Shown: one piece after another, positions 11,991 to 23,440 of the stretch
Position numbering within the stretch: position 1 is the first letter of the stretch
Layout of the letters: every line of letters begins with the position of its first letter
The notes under the pieces: generated by a model
What the model saw: the letters and a program-made list of their open reading frames with translations, nothing else
Told to the model about the DNA's origin: nothing
Database searches by the model: none
Made by a program: the position numbers and the translations under genes
Assembly (NCBI RefSeq): GCF_035046485.1
Contig: NC_085138.1
Span: 67,510,580 to 67,574,579 of the forward strand
Reading direction: 5' to 3'
Length of the DNA stretch: 64,000 bases
Source of the DNA: Aedes albopictus
Taxonomy: Eukaryota; Arthropoda; Insecta; Diptera; Culicidae

Positions 11991-12735
11991 GATCGCGGTA
12001 GGCGGCGCTCGCGGACGGTTGAGTTTTTGGTTTACTGTCACGTTTTTTCACTTCCGCGGATTTTGGATTCGGCCGAGAAATTGTAAATTTATTTGTATAA
12101 AAATTAGATAATTCAATGTTGTGCGAATTTCTATTTGGATGGTGCTAACATGAGTTGAAGGTGAAGCTTTCCAATAACATCCGGCGAAGTGCATAAAAGT
12201 GGAAGGAGAGTTTTTGGAGAAATTGACAATTCTCCGAAGAAAACAATGATTGAACGGTTTGAAACACACCGACAAGTGGCCACCGTTGGCAAGTGATTTT
12301 TTTACGGTAACAATGTTTCCGTTGGAATCGGTCGTCGTTTTGTTTCTTTTCTCTTCGTCGCGTCCCGTAGTGTCAAACTGGCAGATCTGGAGCTAGTACT
12401 CACAGGTCGTGCGTTTAGCCGTGAAGATTCTTTGGTCAGTTTAAGATTTACGGAACTGTAGCAAACGAAGAAAATCATCGAAAATTCAGTGAAAATGTGT
12501 GGAAAACTTGGTTTATGTACCAAATAAATTATCTTATTCTGAACCGTTGGTGTGTGTAGATCGGTGAATGGGGTGGTCAAATTCGTGTTAAAAATCGGTT
12601 CCTAAGGAAATTGGCTGATGGTGACAATCAGTCGCTAGTTCGTTTTCATTTCGTTCTCTAGGACGGAAAAAGTATTTTTGAAGTGTTTGAGACGCCACTA
12701 GCAACAGAGCAATTGAGGGACGAACATCGAGATTG

Positions 12736-13428
12736 GTGAGTTCGTTTCATGCTATTATTCTACTGTGAAAGCTTAGAAATGATAAATTTTCTTTTGATGC
12801 AGTCATCTTGGTGCTTAAAACGTTTTTGTACGCTGATTTTTTTATCTTTTCTTATTATCTTTGATGCTATGCTATTTTTTTTCTAATAAATCAAACATTT
12901 TATTAAAAGTAAATTGAGCTGTATTGGTTTCTGTTTTTAGTATTTTATTTCAGACTTTTACAATAGGTAATAGTTTGGATTTGCTTATATGTATACATAT
13001 CTTTTGATTATTCTTCCATCATATTTGTACAGTTTGTCACCATGAGTGTCGATTTGAAGCATAATTTGAAAAAAAAAACTTGTTAGCATTTTAGCAGCAT
13101 CTTTGAAGCTTCAGACTATCCGCAGTAATATCTAGTTTCATTTTGAGCATAGGCTTATGATAACAAAAAATGAACATATGTCAAATGACATATTGCAAGC
13201 GAAACAAAATCGGAGCATTGTGCTAGTTGCTGTAATCGCCAGATTCAACCTAGGTTCAGGAAGTTATAAATTTTAGTAAATCATAACATGAATTTCTGAA
13301 CTTGTCATTTCATGTTGCTGTGATAGGCTAACTTATTTGTACTAATTTATTATTTTGGTTGTGCTTATTATGGGATGATTGTTTTGTTTATTTGGGAATG
13401 GGACCATTATTCTTTCTTTTCGTTTCAG
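12736..13428 (+). other. Candidate intron inside the Mutator-like element
   Basis: A GT donor (TTG/GTGAGT) at 12736 and a strong pyrimidine tract ending TTTCAG at 13428 bound a 693-bp AT-rich segment, with less AT-rich, exon-like DNA on both sides. After the acceptor an ATG at about 13441 is closed by a stop within eight codons. A 64-codon frame follows (13474-13668) with no recognised domain. It could be a captured host 5' region or an original non-coding part of the transposon. Evidence is limited to splice-site appearance. Confidence 0.35.
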
Positions 13429-13851
13429 AGAGCGAGTAATGGCGCTTAAGCCTAGGCTTTAAAGCCAGGACACATGGACAAATGCCTGTGCCCCATCCCA
13501 GGAGAAGAGACCCCAACTATAACGGAGTGTGCAATAACCTTCTTAGCTGCACCACTCCCAACGATCTCATGTTCAAAAATCATTCCCTACACAGAAACGG
13601 TTGGTACGGTTGTCCCCGTTTCTTCCTTCATTCAATTCAAAAAGGTTTGTCAATCATGTCATTCATAAGTGGATAGCCTGATTGCCTTATATTTTTGAAT
13701 TATCTTTCAATCCAATAGTCTGCACAGTGGGCCTGGCCATTTTAATATTTGTATCACATCTATGATATGCTGCAAATATTAATGCTGACAAGAAAATATC
13801 AGAAGAAATTTTGATATTTCCAGGATGCTTTTCAATACTGGCTGTGCAAGC

Positions 13852-13873
13852 ACTAGAATAGAATAGAATAGAA
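13852..13873. repeat. (AGAAT)n short tandem repeat
   Basis: Three to four tandem AGAAT pentamers just inside the right TIR. Such a pentamer run can be a retroposon tail, but no element body is recognised. Confidence 0.5.
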
Positions 13874-14231
13874 CTTATGGAGCATTTGTCTATTTTCTAT
13901 GGCGCAATTTCAATTTTTTATGGTGCAATATTCAATTTTCTATGGGTACAATTTTAATTTTTTATGGATCACTTGCATTTTTCTATGGAGCATTTGTATT
14001 TTAATATGGAGCATTTCACTATTATTTATTTATGAAAAATTTCACTTTTAATGAGAAAATTTTATGTTTTACCGGAACATTTTTAATAAAGTATGGAACG
14101 TTTTCAATTATTTATGGGTTACATTGCACATTTTCATGGAACATATGTTCATTCTTTATGGAGAGCTTTTTGAATTTCTATGGAGCAATTGCAGTTTGTT
14201 ATGGTTGCAATAACCTTTTGCCCTCCATTAG

Positions 14232-15149
14232 TGATCACATTTAGGTACTTCTTCAAGAATTTCTCCTTCAATCCTTGAAGGAATACTCTATTGATTCATT
14301 GAGGAATTTCTTTGGATCTTAAAAATTCTTTCAGGACTGCTTCCGAAAATTTGTTTTCCAAGAATTCCTCCTGTATACTCTGTTAGGTTACATCTTCCAG
14401 GAATTCTTTCAATGATTTTTTTTTTTTCAAGATAAGTGGACTGTCTATAAGGATTCTTGCAAAATTTCTTCTAAAAATTTTCCAAAAATTAAAAAATAAA
14501 TAGAAATACCTTCATTTTTTTTTATTCTATGATTTCTAGGAAATCCATATTGGATCCGATGAGTCTTTTCCGATGTTCTTTTCCTTCGAAAATTCTTCAA
14601 GGCTTATGTTAAAGATTTTTCCTTAGATTTTTCGGGAATTCTTCTCTACATTTTGTCATGATTTTTTACAATTGTTTCACACTTCTTTTTAAATTCTTAT
14701 CGATAAAGCCCAGATCGATTTATTAAACTATGATTTGCTAGAAAAAGGAGGGAACGTGATAACTTTACAACTTGAAGGAATTGTTTGACAAAAAAATCGT
14801 CATGAGAGTTCTTGAATTCTCTGAGAAGATTCTTCTCGAAATCCATGGGAACATTTTTGGTGAAATCCTTGAAAAAATTCCCGAAACAGTTTTTCGAGAA
14901 TGTTTTGAAGCTTTCTTCGTGGGATTCTTTTTCCTATTCTATTGGGGCCATTTTTCACTTAAACATTGTTTTTTTTTTTACTCAAGCCGTACGCTACGTC
15001 AGCAAGCTGTTCCAAAAACCTTGGATGAACTACAATACGAATATTAGGGAAAATCCGTTGAGGATTTTGTTTTGGAATATTCCTTTGGGAAGCATAGAAA
15101 ATCTCCCTGAACAATACGCAGGAAGTCCGATATATTTTTTTTTGCAGAT
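14232..15149. other. AT-rich DNA with decayed minisatellite words
   Basis: Loose TTCCAGGAATTC-like words occur, for example near 14395 and 14635. Open frames at 14772-15252 have no domains and overlap each other in different frames. No gene supported. Confidence 0.4.
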
Positions 15150-15320
15150 ATCCCAAGCAACACACATGTTATATAAAAGTTACGACAGCGCAAGTTTTAG
15201 TTGTATAGAAGTTTATTTTACGTTATTTCAACACAATGTTAGAATTACATAAAATAAACTTCTATACAACCAAAACATGCGCTGTCGTAACTCTATTATA
15301 ACATGTGTGTTGCTTGGGAT
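15150..15320. mobile_element. 171-bp foldback MITE
   Basis: Nearly the whole element is a palindrome. It starts ATCCCAAGCAACACACATGT and ends with the reverse complement, and the arms extend about 75 bp each (including ACGACAGCGCA and TTGTATAGAAGTTTATTTTA). The target duplication is ambiguous because AT lies at both edges. It is a non-coding DNA transposon derivative. Confidence 0.85.
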
Positions 15321-15879
15321 CACAACTCGAACTCCTGAAGAAATGATTGTGGGAAAACCTGTAGCACTTTCTTAATAAAAAAAATTACCAATTCTCGGTT
15401 GAATCTTTGAAAAATTCCTGAAGAGATTGACACATAATGGAACTTTCTTCCCTCATTTGGAGTGCCGAAAAAAGTGCAGGAGGAATTCTTAAGATTTGAA
15501 ATAAAAGTTTATTGAGCCTGTGCATATTTTCATGAAGATAAACGACAAAAATCGTAACATGCTTGGTAGTTTTGCCTCCCGCCTTGTATTGCATTTACTA
15601 AATAAATAATCCATCTTCCTTACTACACTACAACATTTTTTTTCTCATACGCAAATCTCGATCCTTGGTGCTTAGGACCATAAAAGTTTCTAGTAATATC
15701 CTGGTGGTGTTCTAGATAATTAAACGTTCTGAAGTTCTGATTGTAGGGATTACGCACGTAACAAGATATTAAGTTAATTGATGCTTGTCAGAACTGATTT
15801 TATTTGATCCATACATGTTAAACAAAGTTAGTTTCATCTGGAGTTATCGCCTTCATATCTACTGCCTCTAAGGATTCCT
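15321..15879. other. Unassigned DNA
   Basis: AT-rich sequence with no tandem repeat, terminal inverted repeat or supported gene. Confidence 0.4.
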
Positions 15880-17350
15880 CTAGAACAAGTATTCTAGTTT
15901 CCTCTTAAGATCCCATCTGGAGTTCACCTCTGAGGATCTCTTGAAGAATTTCCACTGAGAAATCCTTAAAAGATCCCTCCAGAACTACCCCCGTGAGATT
16001 TCTTAACAATTCCTCCAGGAATTTCTTTTGGAGAATTCAATGTAAATTTCTTCAGCAGTTCCTTTTGGGGATTATGTACTACAGGAGTTCCCTGTGGGTG
16101 TTCCTCCCAAAGTTACATCTGGGGATTCTTCCGAGAGTTCTCTCTGGGGACTCTTCCGGATGTTCCCTTGAAGGATTCTCCCAGGAGTTCCCTCTGGGAT
16201 TCATCCGGGAGTTGTATGGGGATTCTTTCGGAAGATATCTCTGTTGATTCCTCCGGGAAATGCTTCTGGGGATTTCTCCCGAAGTTACCTCTGGGGATTC
16301 TCCCAGGAGTTCTCTCTGAGGACTTCTCCGGGAGTTTCCGCTAAGGATTCTTCCAGGAGTTCCCTCTGGAGATTCATCCGGGAATTCCCTCTGGAGATTC
16401 CTCATGAAGTTCCCTGTGAGAATTCCTCCCGAAGTTACCACTGGGGATTCTGCCAGGAGTTCTCTCTGGGAACGCCTCCGGGACGGGAGTTTCCGCTAAG
16501 CATTCTTCCAGGAGTTCCCTGTGGGGATTCCTCTGGGAGTTTCTTCTGGGGATTTTTGCAGGAGTTTCCTTTGGTGATTCATCCAGGAAATCCCTCCTGA
16601 AGTTTCCTCTGGAAATTGCTCCCAAAGTTACTTCTGGGTTTTCTTCCGAGAGTTCTCTCTGGGGACTCCTCTGGATGTTCCCTTTAAGGATTCTTCCAGG
16701 AGTTCCCTGTGGGTATACTACCGGGAGTTCTATCAAGAATTCTTCCGGAAGATATTTCTTTTGATTCCTCCGGAAAATGCCTCTGGGGATTTCTCCCGAT
16801 GTTACCTCTGGAAGTTCTGCCGGGAGTTCTCTCTAGGGATTCCTCCGGAAGTTTCCTCTAAGGATTCTTCTAGGAGTTCCCTGTGGGGATTCATCTGGGA
16901 GTTTCCCCTGGGAGTTTCCTCTGGGGATTTTTGCAGGAGTTTCCTCTGGTGATTCAACTGGGAGTTCCCTCTGGGGATTCCTCCGGGGGTTCTCTCTGAG
17001 GATTCCTCCTGAAGTTCCCTCTGGGAATCCCTCCAGAAGTAACCTCTGGGGATTATTCCGGGAGTTCTCTCTGAGGACTCCTCCGGGTGTTTCCTTTAAG
17101 GATTCTTCCAGGAGTTCCCTCTGGGAATTCTTCCGGATAATATCTCTGTTGATTCCTTCGGAAAATGCTTCTGGGGATTTCTCCCGAAGTTACCTCTGGG
17201 TATTCTACTGGGAGTTCTCTCTGGGGATTCTTACGAAAGATATCTCGGTTGATTACTCCCAAAGTTTCCTCTGGGGATTTCTCCCGAATTTAGCTCTGGG
17301 GAATCTGCCAGAAGTTCTCTCTGGGGAATCCTCTGGGAATTTCCTCTGAG
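15880..17350. repeat. 24-bp minisatellite (GGAGTTCCCTCTGGGGATTC type)
   Basis: Tandem units of about 24 bp with core GGAGTTCCCTCT-GGGGATTCCTCC, a GC-richer relative of the 12-bp family (two diverged 12-mers). A longer module beginning AAGATATCTCTGTTGATTCC and followed by CTTCTGGGGATTTCTCCCGAAG recurs near 16229, 16747, 17135 and 17240, showing higher-order amplification. Confidence 0.88.
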
Positions 17351-19205
17351 GATACTCTTATGAAACAGATAATTTGAATTGGGCTTAATCTTGAACGTCC
17401 GTCGGTTAACTGCAAGAATGACAACATCGTCCTAAAGTTGGATTACTCGCACTCGTTTTTTTCTCCTCCACGTCCGTATTGGCTTCCTACTCACGCGTGA
17501 CGACAATCTTCCGTGCGTGATGAATTCATTTGCTATTAGGAATCGATGGGGTACGATGGCCGGGGTAAGCGGTGCGGCTCTGGCTAGCAAACACCATCAC
17601 CACCCCAAGGGTCCAGGAGGAGAGGTGGAACACCGGAAAAGATTTCACACCGCAATAAAAGAGCCTTGCCACTGGAAAAGTGGATTTTTCTTCACCCAGT
17701 GGAGCAATGCGCCAAATGCCGATGACGACGATGCTGGTGGTTCAACTGAGCACAATTGTTGGGCCCCTGAAAGGGGCAGGCAGGGTGGAAAAATCCATAA
17801 TCATAACGATAATAATGATGGCGATATATGCGATCGCAGTCGTCGAATGTGCTGCTGCTGCTGCTGATGCTGTTGCGAGAATTCTGCGGGGAGGATGGGG
17901 TCGGACGACAACGAAACGGGGCACTGCCATTTTGATAGCACTTTTCCAAGCATGAGCGATAAAAGGATAGCATATAGCGAGATGCGGGGACGACGTTTGT
18001 GAAGCCAGTCTGCCGCCGTCGTTCATCCGTTGTTCGGTTTGATGGAAATGTTCACACTCTAGATTTGATGGGAAATTGTTACACTTCCGGAAAAGCAGCA
18101 GCAGCAAGTGCCATTCCGAGTAATGGACAGAAAAAGATCAAGAAATTGGACGCAATAAAATGTTTCGAATGAGTGAAAGCTCAAAGCGTTGTGAAAAGTT
18201 TCGCTGTCCGAATAAGTTTTTTTCTTTGTTCTGGGTTGACCTATTAGTTTTCACTGCTTTGAACCATTTAGCATCTTGATCAATAAATAATCCAAAGGAT
18301 CAATCCCGTTAGTTTTTTTTTTATGAGAAAAGCTGTTCTGGAGAATACAACTACGACCTGTTCTAGTATGTTCATCTCAGAACCCTTAAACTGAAGATCT
18401 GAAGTTATCTCATCGGTTTACTGCTAAATAGTTAAGTATGAGCATATTATTCCATGAGCTAAGAGCTCTCTTTAACACCCCGAAAGTGACGCGATGTCAA
18501 AACGGATTATAAGTTTTCAATCTTCCTGCATCGTATGTGCCGCATCTTAAAATTACATTCCAACGCCAACGTCAAACACTTGAAGTTCCCACGATTTCCA
18601 CCAGTTCAGCTGTATGAGATCCAATCACATCGCAACGGTGAAGCAGCTCCGACAGCAGCGGCATTAGCATCTAATCCAGCTTAATGTACCCGGACTTGCC
18701 AGAGTTTTAGGCAACATCCGTCTTGGTTTGGTGTGCCTTCCTATCCCTCAGCCTGGCATCCTTCGAAAAGGCCGTCCGTCGTACTCGTTTTTTTTATTCG
18801 CCCGTTTCTACGGAACCCACCGGATGGTGCTGGTTGCGAGTTGATAGGAAATGTGATTTTTTCAATCTTCCTACCGCGCGTACGCCCCGTTACGGCGCGG
18901 CTCTGGATATTGTGTTTCGTTTCGGTTTTTGGTAGCGGCACGCACAAGGTTCCGACGACGACGACGACGACGTAGGTACCCACAAAGTTGCACAGAGCGC
19001 ATTTGACGTACCACAGCACGAGAGGAAAATTTATAGCCGGAAAAAAGTTGAAACCATAAATTCAGGTGATACGACAGCTGTGTGACGGATGGTAACCGTG
19101 AAAATGCCGCCACCCTCGCGCTTGTTCCCATGTCGCAGTTATGCGGAAGCTGCTTGATGTGCGCTGTAGGTCAGAAGACTAAAAATAATGACAAAATCCT
19201 ATTTC
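17351..19205. other. Single-copy-looking DNA
   Basis: Higher GC than its neighbours, with short trinucleotide runs (GCT near 17849-17866; GAC near 18954-18972). Several open frames of 60-121 codons overlap in conflicting frames and none has a recognisable domain. It could be host intergenic or intronic DNA. Confidence 0.45.
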
Positions 19206-19850
19206 CCGGACCACGAGGAATTCCTGGATTTCGCCATCAACTCCTCAAGAGATTCCGCCATGAATTTTTTCAGGAGTTCCACAAAAATTCCTCAAGAGAT
19301 TCTACCACGAATTTTAACAGGAAATCTATGAAGACTCGTTCCAGAAATTCCTTAAGAAAATCCCTGGAAGATTCCTCCAGAAACTGCTCAAAAAATTCCT
19401 CCAAATATTTCTCAAGAAATTTCTAAATTTCACCAAGAATTTGTCCGAAGGCTCCCCCAGGAACTCCTCCTACGATTCTTTCTGGAAGTTTTCCTGGAAC
19501 TCCCTTGCAATTCCCACTGAAATCACTCTTAAAATTCTCCTTGAATTTTTCCTGGACTTCCTTCTAAAATTCCTGCAGGAATTCCTCCTGAAATTCCCAC
19601 AGGACTTCCTCCTAGAATTCTTCTTAGAATTACTCCTGGAACACCTCCAGGAATTCCTCCTGGATAGTGGATTTCCTACCGGAATTACTCCTGAGATTCC
19701 TCCTGGAATTCCTCCTGAAATTCCTCTGGAATTCCATCTGGAATTCTTCTGGAATTCCACCTGGAATTCCTCCTGGAATTCCTCTGGAATTCCTCCTAGA
19801 ATTCCACCTGGAATTCCTCCTGGAATTCCTCTGGAATTCCTCCTAGAATT
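19206..19850. repeat. Irregular GGAATTCCTCCT minisatellite
   Basis: Diverged 12-bp units, mostly the variant ending CCT rather than CCA, leading into the homogeneous block to the right. Confidence 0.85.
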
Positions 19851-20625
19851 CCTCTGGAATTCCTCCTGGAATTCCTCTGGAATTCCTCCTGGAATTCCTC
19901 TGGAATTCCTCCTGGAATTCCTCTGGAATTCCTCCTGGAATTCCTCTGGAATTCCTCCTGGAATTCCTCTGGAATTCCTCCTGGAATTCCTCTGGAATTC
20001 CTCCTGGAATTCCTCTGGAATTCCTCCTGGAATTCCTCTGGAATTCCTCCTGGAATTCCTCTGGAATTCCTCCTGGAATTCCTCTGGAATTCCTCCTGGA
20101 ATTCCTCTGGAATTCCTCCTGGAATTCCTCTGGAATTCCTCCTGGAATTCCTCTGGAATTCCTCCTGGAATTCCTCTGGAATTCCTCCTGGAATTCCTCT
20201 GGAATTCCTCCTGGAATTCCTCTGGAATTCCTCCTGGAATTCCTCTGGAATTCCTCCTGGAATTCCTCTGGAATTCCTCCTGGAATTCCTCTGGAATTCC
20301 TCCTGGAATTCCTCTGGAATTCCTCCTGGAATTCCTCTGGAATTCCTCCTGGAATTCCTCTGGAATTCCTCCTGGAATTCCTCCTGGAATTCCTCTGGAA
20401 TTCCTCCTGGAATTCCTCTGGAATTCCTCCTGGAATTCCTCTGGAATTCCTCCTGGAATTCCTCTGGAATTCCTCCTGGAATTCCTCTGGAATTCCTCCT
20501 GGAATTCCTCTGGAATTCCTCCTGGAATTCCTCTGGAATTCCTCCTGGAATTCCTCTGGAATTCCTCCTGGAATTCCTCTGGAATTCCTCCTGGAATTCC
20601 TCTGGAATTCCTCCTGGGATTTCTT
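19851..20625. repeat. Homogeneous 23-bp minisatellite
   Basis: More than 30 nearly perfect copies of a 23-bp composite unit, GGAATTCCTCCT (12) plus GGAATTCCTCT (11). One position near 20380 carries an extra 12-mer. As 23 is not a multiple of 3, a frame passes through all three phases and repeats every 23 codons, so the long plus-strand open frame (19441-20637) is produced by the repeat and is not a gene. Homogeneity implies very recent amplification. Confidence 0.96.
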
Positions 20626-21459
20626 AGCTTAGCTTAGCTTAGCTTAGACTGACTGCACATATCTATGGTTGCTACTCCGTGATTGACCCGAACCAATGAC
20701 AGTTGCACAATGAATCAACTGAATAATTGACTGGGAGTGGTCAAAATTCTCACTGTGCACGCTTCAGAGACTCTATTTAACGGTACAATAACGGCGCCGG
20801 CCACGTCCTTGCAGTCAGGTTGGAAGTGGGAAGGAATATTAGTATCAACCTTTGTTATGTGAAAGTTGGCGTTTACCGCACGTCTCCACCAAAGGTTAAG
20901 GAAAGGGTTGGTTGTTAGTAAGGAAGGTATCGTTGGGTCTGGATTTACTTTGATAAGTAATATGACCTTTTGTATTTGAATCATGCCATGCAGACTGTCG
21001 CGCTATTGTTCGCTTTACGCGGAAAGCAAACAATCGACTACCCACGTCAGGTGGTCTCATAATAAATTTATACTACACATAACGGGACAAAATACGCAAT
21101 CTGACGCGCTATTGTTTGCTTCACGCCATAAGCAAACAATCAATGATCCACGTTGGGTGATTGTTCAATATATACTACAAACCACGCGACAAAACATACA
21201 AACTGATTCGCTATTGTTCGCTTCACGCGGGAAACAAACAATCAACCACCCGTACGGGTGGTGGCTCAATGCAGGGATGTTTCGATCACCTGGCAATCGA
21301 TTGACTCACCCGTCCATAACTCAGCTCCGAAGCCCAATATTGAAATGTGGTGTTCGGCAAAGTTGTAGATTAGGGTTTTTCCTACAATTATCACCAAGGA
21401 CGCTATATTCTAACTTTCATATATATGGCGCTAGAGCACTAGTATCACCTACTCATACT
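20626..21459 (-). mobile_element. 834-bp retroposon-like insertion in the minisatellite
   Basis: A 20-bp stretch of minisatellite is present on both sides (20606-20625 and 21460-21479), a target duplication of the length made by non-LTR retrotransposition. The left edge carries five tandem TTAGC pentamers, which read on the minus strand as a (GCTAA)n 3' tail, so the element probably lies on the minus strand. No reverse transcriptase is present. It is a 5'-truncated or non-autonomous retroposon of unrecognised family. Confidence 0.72.
20990..21290. repeat. Three imperfect ~104-bp tandem units with hairpins
   Basis: Units start near 20990, 21096 and 21199. Each contains CGCTATTGTT(T/C)GCTT followed by the complementary AAGCAAACAAT; in the middle unit an 11-bp stem encloses an 8-base loop. 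They lie inside the 834-bp insertion. Confidence 0.8.
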
Positions 21460-22740
21460 AATTCCTCCTGGGATTTCTTCAAGAATTACTCCAGGGATTT
21501 CTCCGGAAATTCCTCCAGGGATTTCTCCAGGAATTCCTCCGGAGATATCTCTAGGAATTCCTCCAGAAATTCTTCCTGGAATTCCTCTAGAAATTCTTCC
21601 TGAATTTCCTCCAGGAATTCTTCCTGGAATTCCTCCAGGAATTCTTCCTGGAATTCCTCCAGGAATTCTTCCTGGAATTCCTCCAGAAATTCTTCCTGGA
21701 ATTCCTCCAGAAATTCTTTCTGGAATTCCTCCAGGAATTCTTTCTGGAATTCCTCCAGGAATTCTTCCTGGAATTGCTTCAGGAATTCATCCTGGAATTC
21801 CACCAGGAATTCATATTGGAATTCCTCCAAGAATTCGTCCTGGAATTTCTCCAAGAATTCGTCCTGGAATTCCTCCAGGAATTCGTCCTAGAATTCCACC
21901 AAGAATTCATCCTGGAATTTCTCCAGGAATTTTGCCTGGAATTCCTCCAGGGATTTCTTCAGGAATTACTCCATGGATTTCTCAAGGAATTCCTCCAGGG
22001 ATTTCTCCATTAATTCCTCCGGAGATATCTCCAGGAATTCCTCCAGAAATTTTTCTTTCTTTCTGGAATTCCTCCAGGAATTCTTCCTGGAATTCCCCCA
22101 GGAATTCTTCCTGGAATTCCCCCAGGAATTCTTCCTGAAATTCCTCCAGGAATTCATCTTGGAATTCCTCCAGGAATTCTTCTTGGAATTCCTCCAGGAA
22201 TTCTTCTTGGAATTCCTCCAGGAATTCTTCCTGGAATTCCTCCAGGAATTCTTCCTGGAATTCCTCCAGGAATTCTTCCTGGAATTCCTCCAGGAATTCA
22301 TTCTGGAATTCCTCCAGGATTTCATCTTGGAATTCCTCCAGGAATTCGTCCTGGAATTCCTCCAAGAATTCGTCCTGGAATTCCTCCAGGAATTCGTCCT
22401 GTAATTCCTCCAGGAATTCGTCCTGGAATTCCTCCAGGAATACGTCCTGGAATTCCTCCAGGAATTCGTCCTGGAATTCCTCCAGGAATTAGTCCTGGAA
22501 TTCCTCCAGGAATTCGTCCTGGAATTCCTCCAGGAATTCGTCCTGGAATTCCTCCAGGAATTCGTCCTGGAATTCCTCCAGGAATTCGTCCTGGAATTCC
22601 TCCAGGAATTCGTCCTGGAATTCCTCTAGGAATTCGTCCTGGAATTCCTCCAGGAATTCGTCCTGGAATTCCTCCAGGAATTCGTCCTGGAATTCCTCCA
22701 AGAATTCATCCTGGAATCCCTTCAGGAATTTCTCCAAGAA
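21460..22740. repeat. 24-bp composite minisatellite (GGAATTCCTCCA + GGAATTCNTCCT)
   Basis: Alternates the CCA-type and CCT-type 12-mers. From about 22330 to 22720 the unit GGAATTCCTCCAGGAATTCG is followed by TCCT in a near-perfect 24-bp array. Minus-strand open frames rich in [12 protein letters not shown] are repeat translations. Confidence 0.95.
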
Positions 22741-23440
22741 TTTATCTAGGAATTTCTCCAGGAATTCCTTCTGGAATTCTATCTGAAATTCCTCCTCGAA
22801 TTCCTCCTGGATCTCCTTTAGCGATTCTTCCAGGAATTCTTGCTGGAACTTCTCTGGGGATTCTTCCAGGAATTCCTCCTAGAATTCTTCCTGAAATTCC
22901 TCCTCAATTACTTCCTCCTGGAATTCCTCCTGGAATTCCTTCAGAATTTCTCTTGGAAATCCTCCTGGAGTTCCTACAGGAATTCTTACTGGAATTTCTC
23001 CAGGAATTCCTTCTGGAATTCCTCCTGGAATTCCTGCAAGATATCCTCCAGAAATTCCTAAAGGAGTTCTTAATGGAATTTCTCCTGGAGTTCCTTCAAG
23101 ATATCCTCCAAGAATTCCATCTGAAATTCCTCCTGGAATTCTTTCTGAAATTCCTCCTGCAGTTCCTCCTGGAATTCCTCCAGTAATTCCTCCTGGAATT
23201 CCTCCAGAAATTCTTCCAGGGACGTTTTCATGAATTCCAGAAATTCCTCCAGGGATTCCTCTAGGAATTTCTCCGGGCTATTCAGCAGGAATTCCACTAG
23301 GAATTCTTTCATAGATTTTAGCAGGATTTTTTCAGGGATTCTTCCTGGTATTCTTCGTGTAATTCAAGCAGGTCTTCCAGGGATTCTTGCAGGAATTGCA
23401 CCAGGAATTCCACCAGGCATTCTTTATATCATTATCTTGA
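22741..23440. repeat. Irregular minisatellite, right flank of the block
   Basis: Diverged 12-bp units of CCT and CCA types, losing regularity toward 23440. Confidence 0.85.

Larger units (their letters stand above)
11395..14222. mobile_element. Mutator-like long-TIR DNA transposon, non-autonomous
   Basis: The element begins GGCAGCC and ends TTTTGCC, flanked by an identical 9-bp duplication CTCCATTAG (11386-11394 and 14223-14231). The left ~400 bp and right ~350 bp are reverse complements, with long shared runs around the words ACCCATAAATAATTGAAAACG and TTTTCTCATTAAA. The arms are themselves imperfect tandem copies of a TGCTCCATAAAAAATT-like unit. Long terminal repeats plus 9-bp target duplications fit the Mutator/MULE superfamily (established knowledge). 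The family assignment is inference. No transposase is visible in the interior. Confidence 0.75.

Noticed and set aside
13474..13676. Two overlapping 64-codon frames after the candidate splice acceptor as a host gene
   Set aside because: Different phases, no domain recognised, and they lie within a transposon; kept only as a possible exon.
19441..20637. 398-codon open frame with a 23-residue period
   Set aside because: Explained entirely by the 23-bp tandem unit cycling through the three phases.
21486..22737. Glutamate- or asparagine-rich coiled-coil-like proteins in the 24-bp array
   Set aside because: Same repeat effect; opposite-strand frames are equally open.
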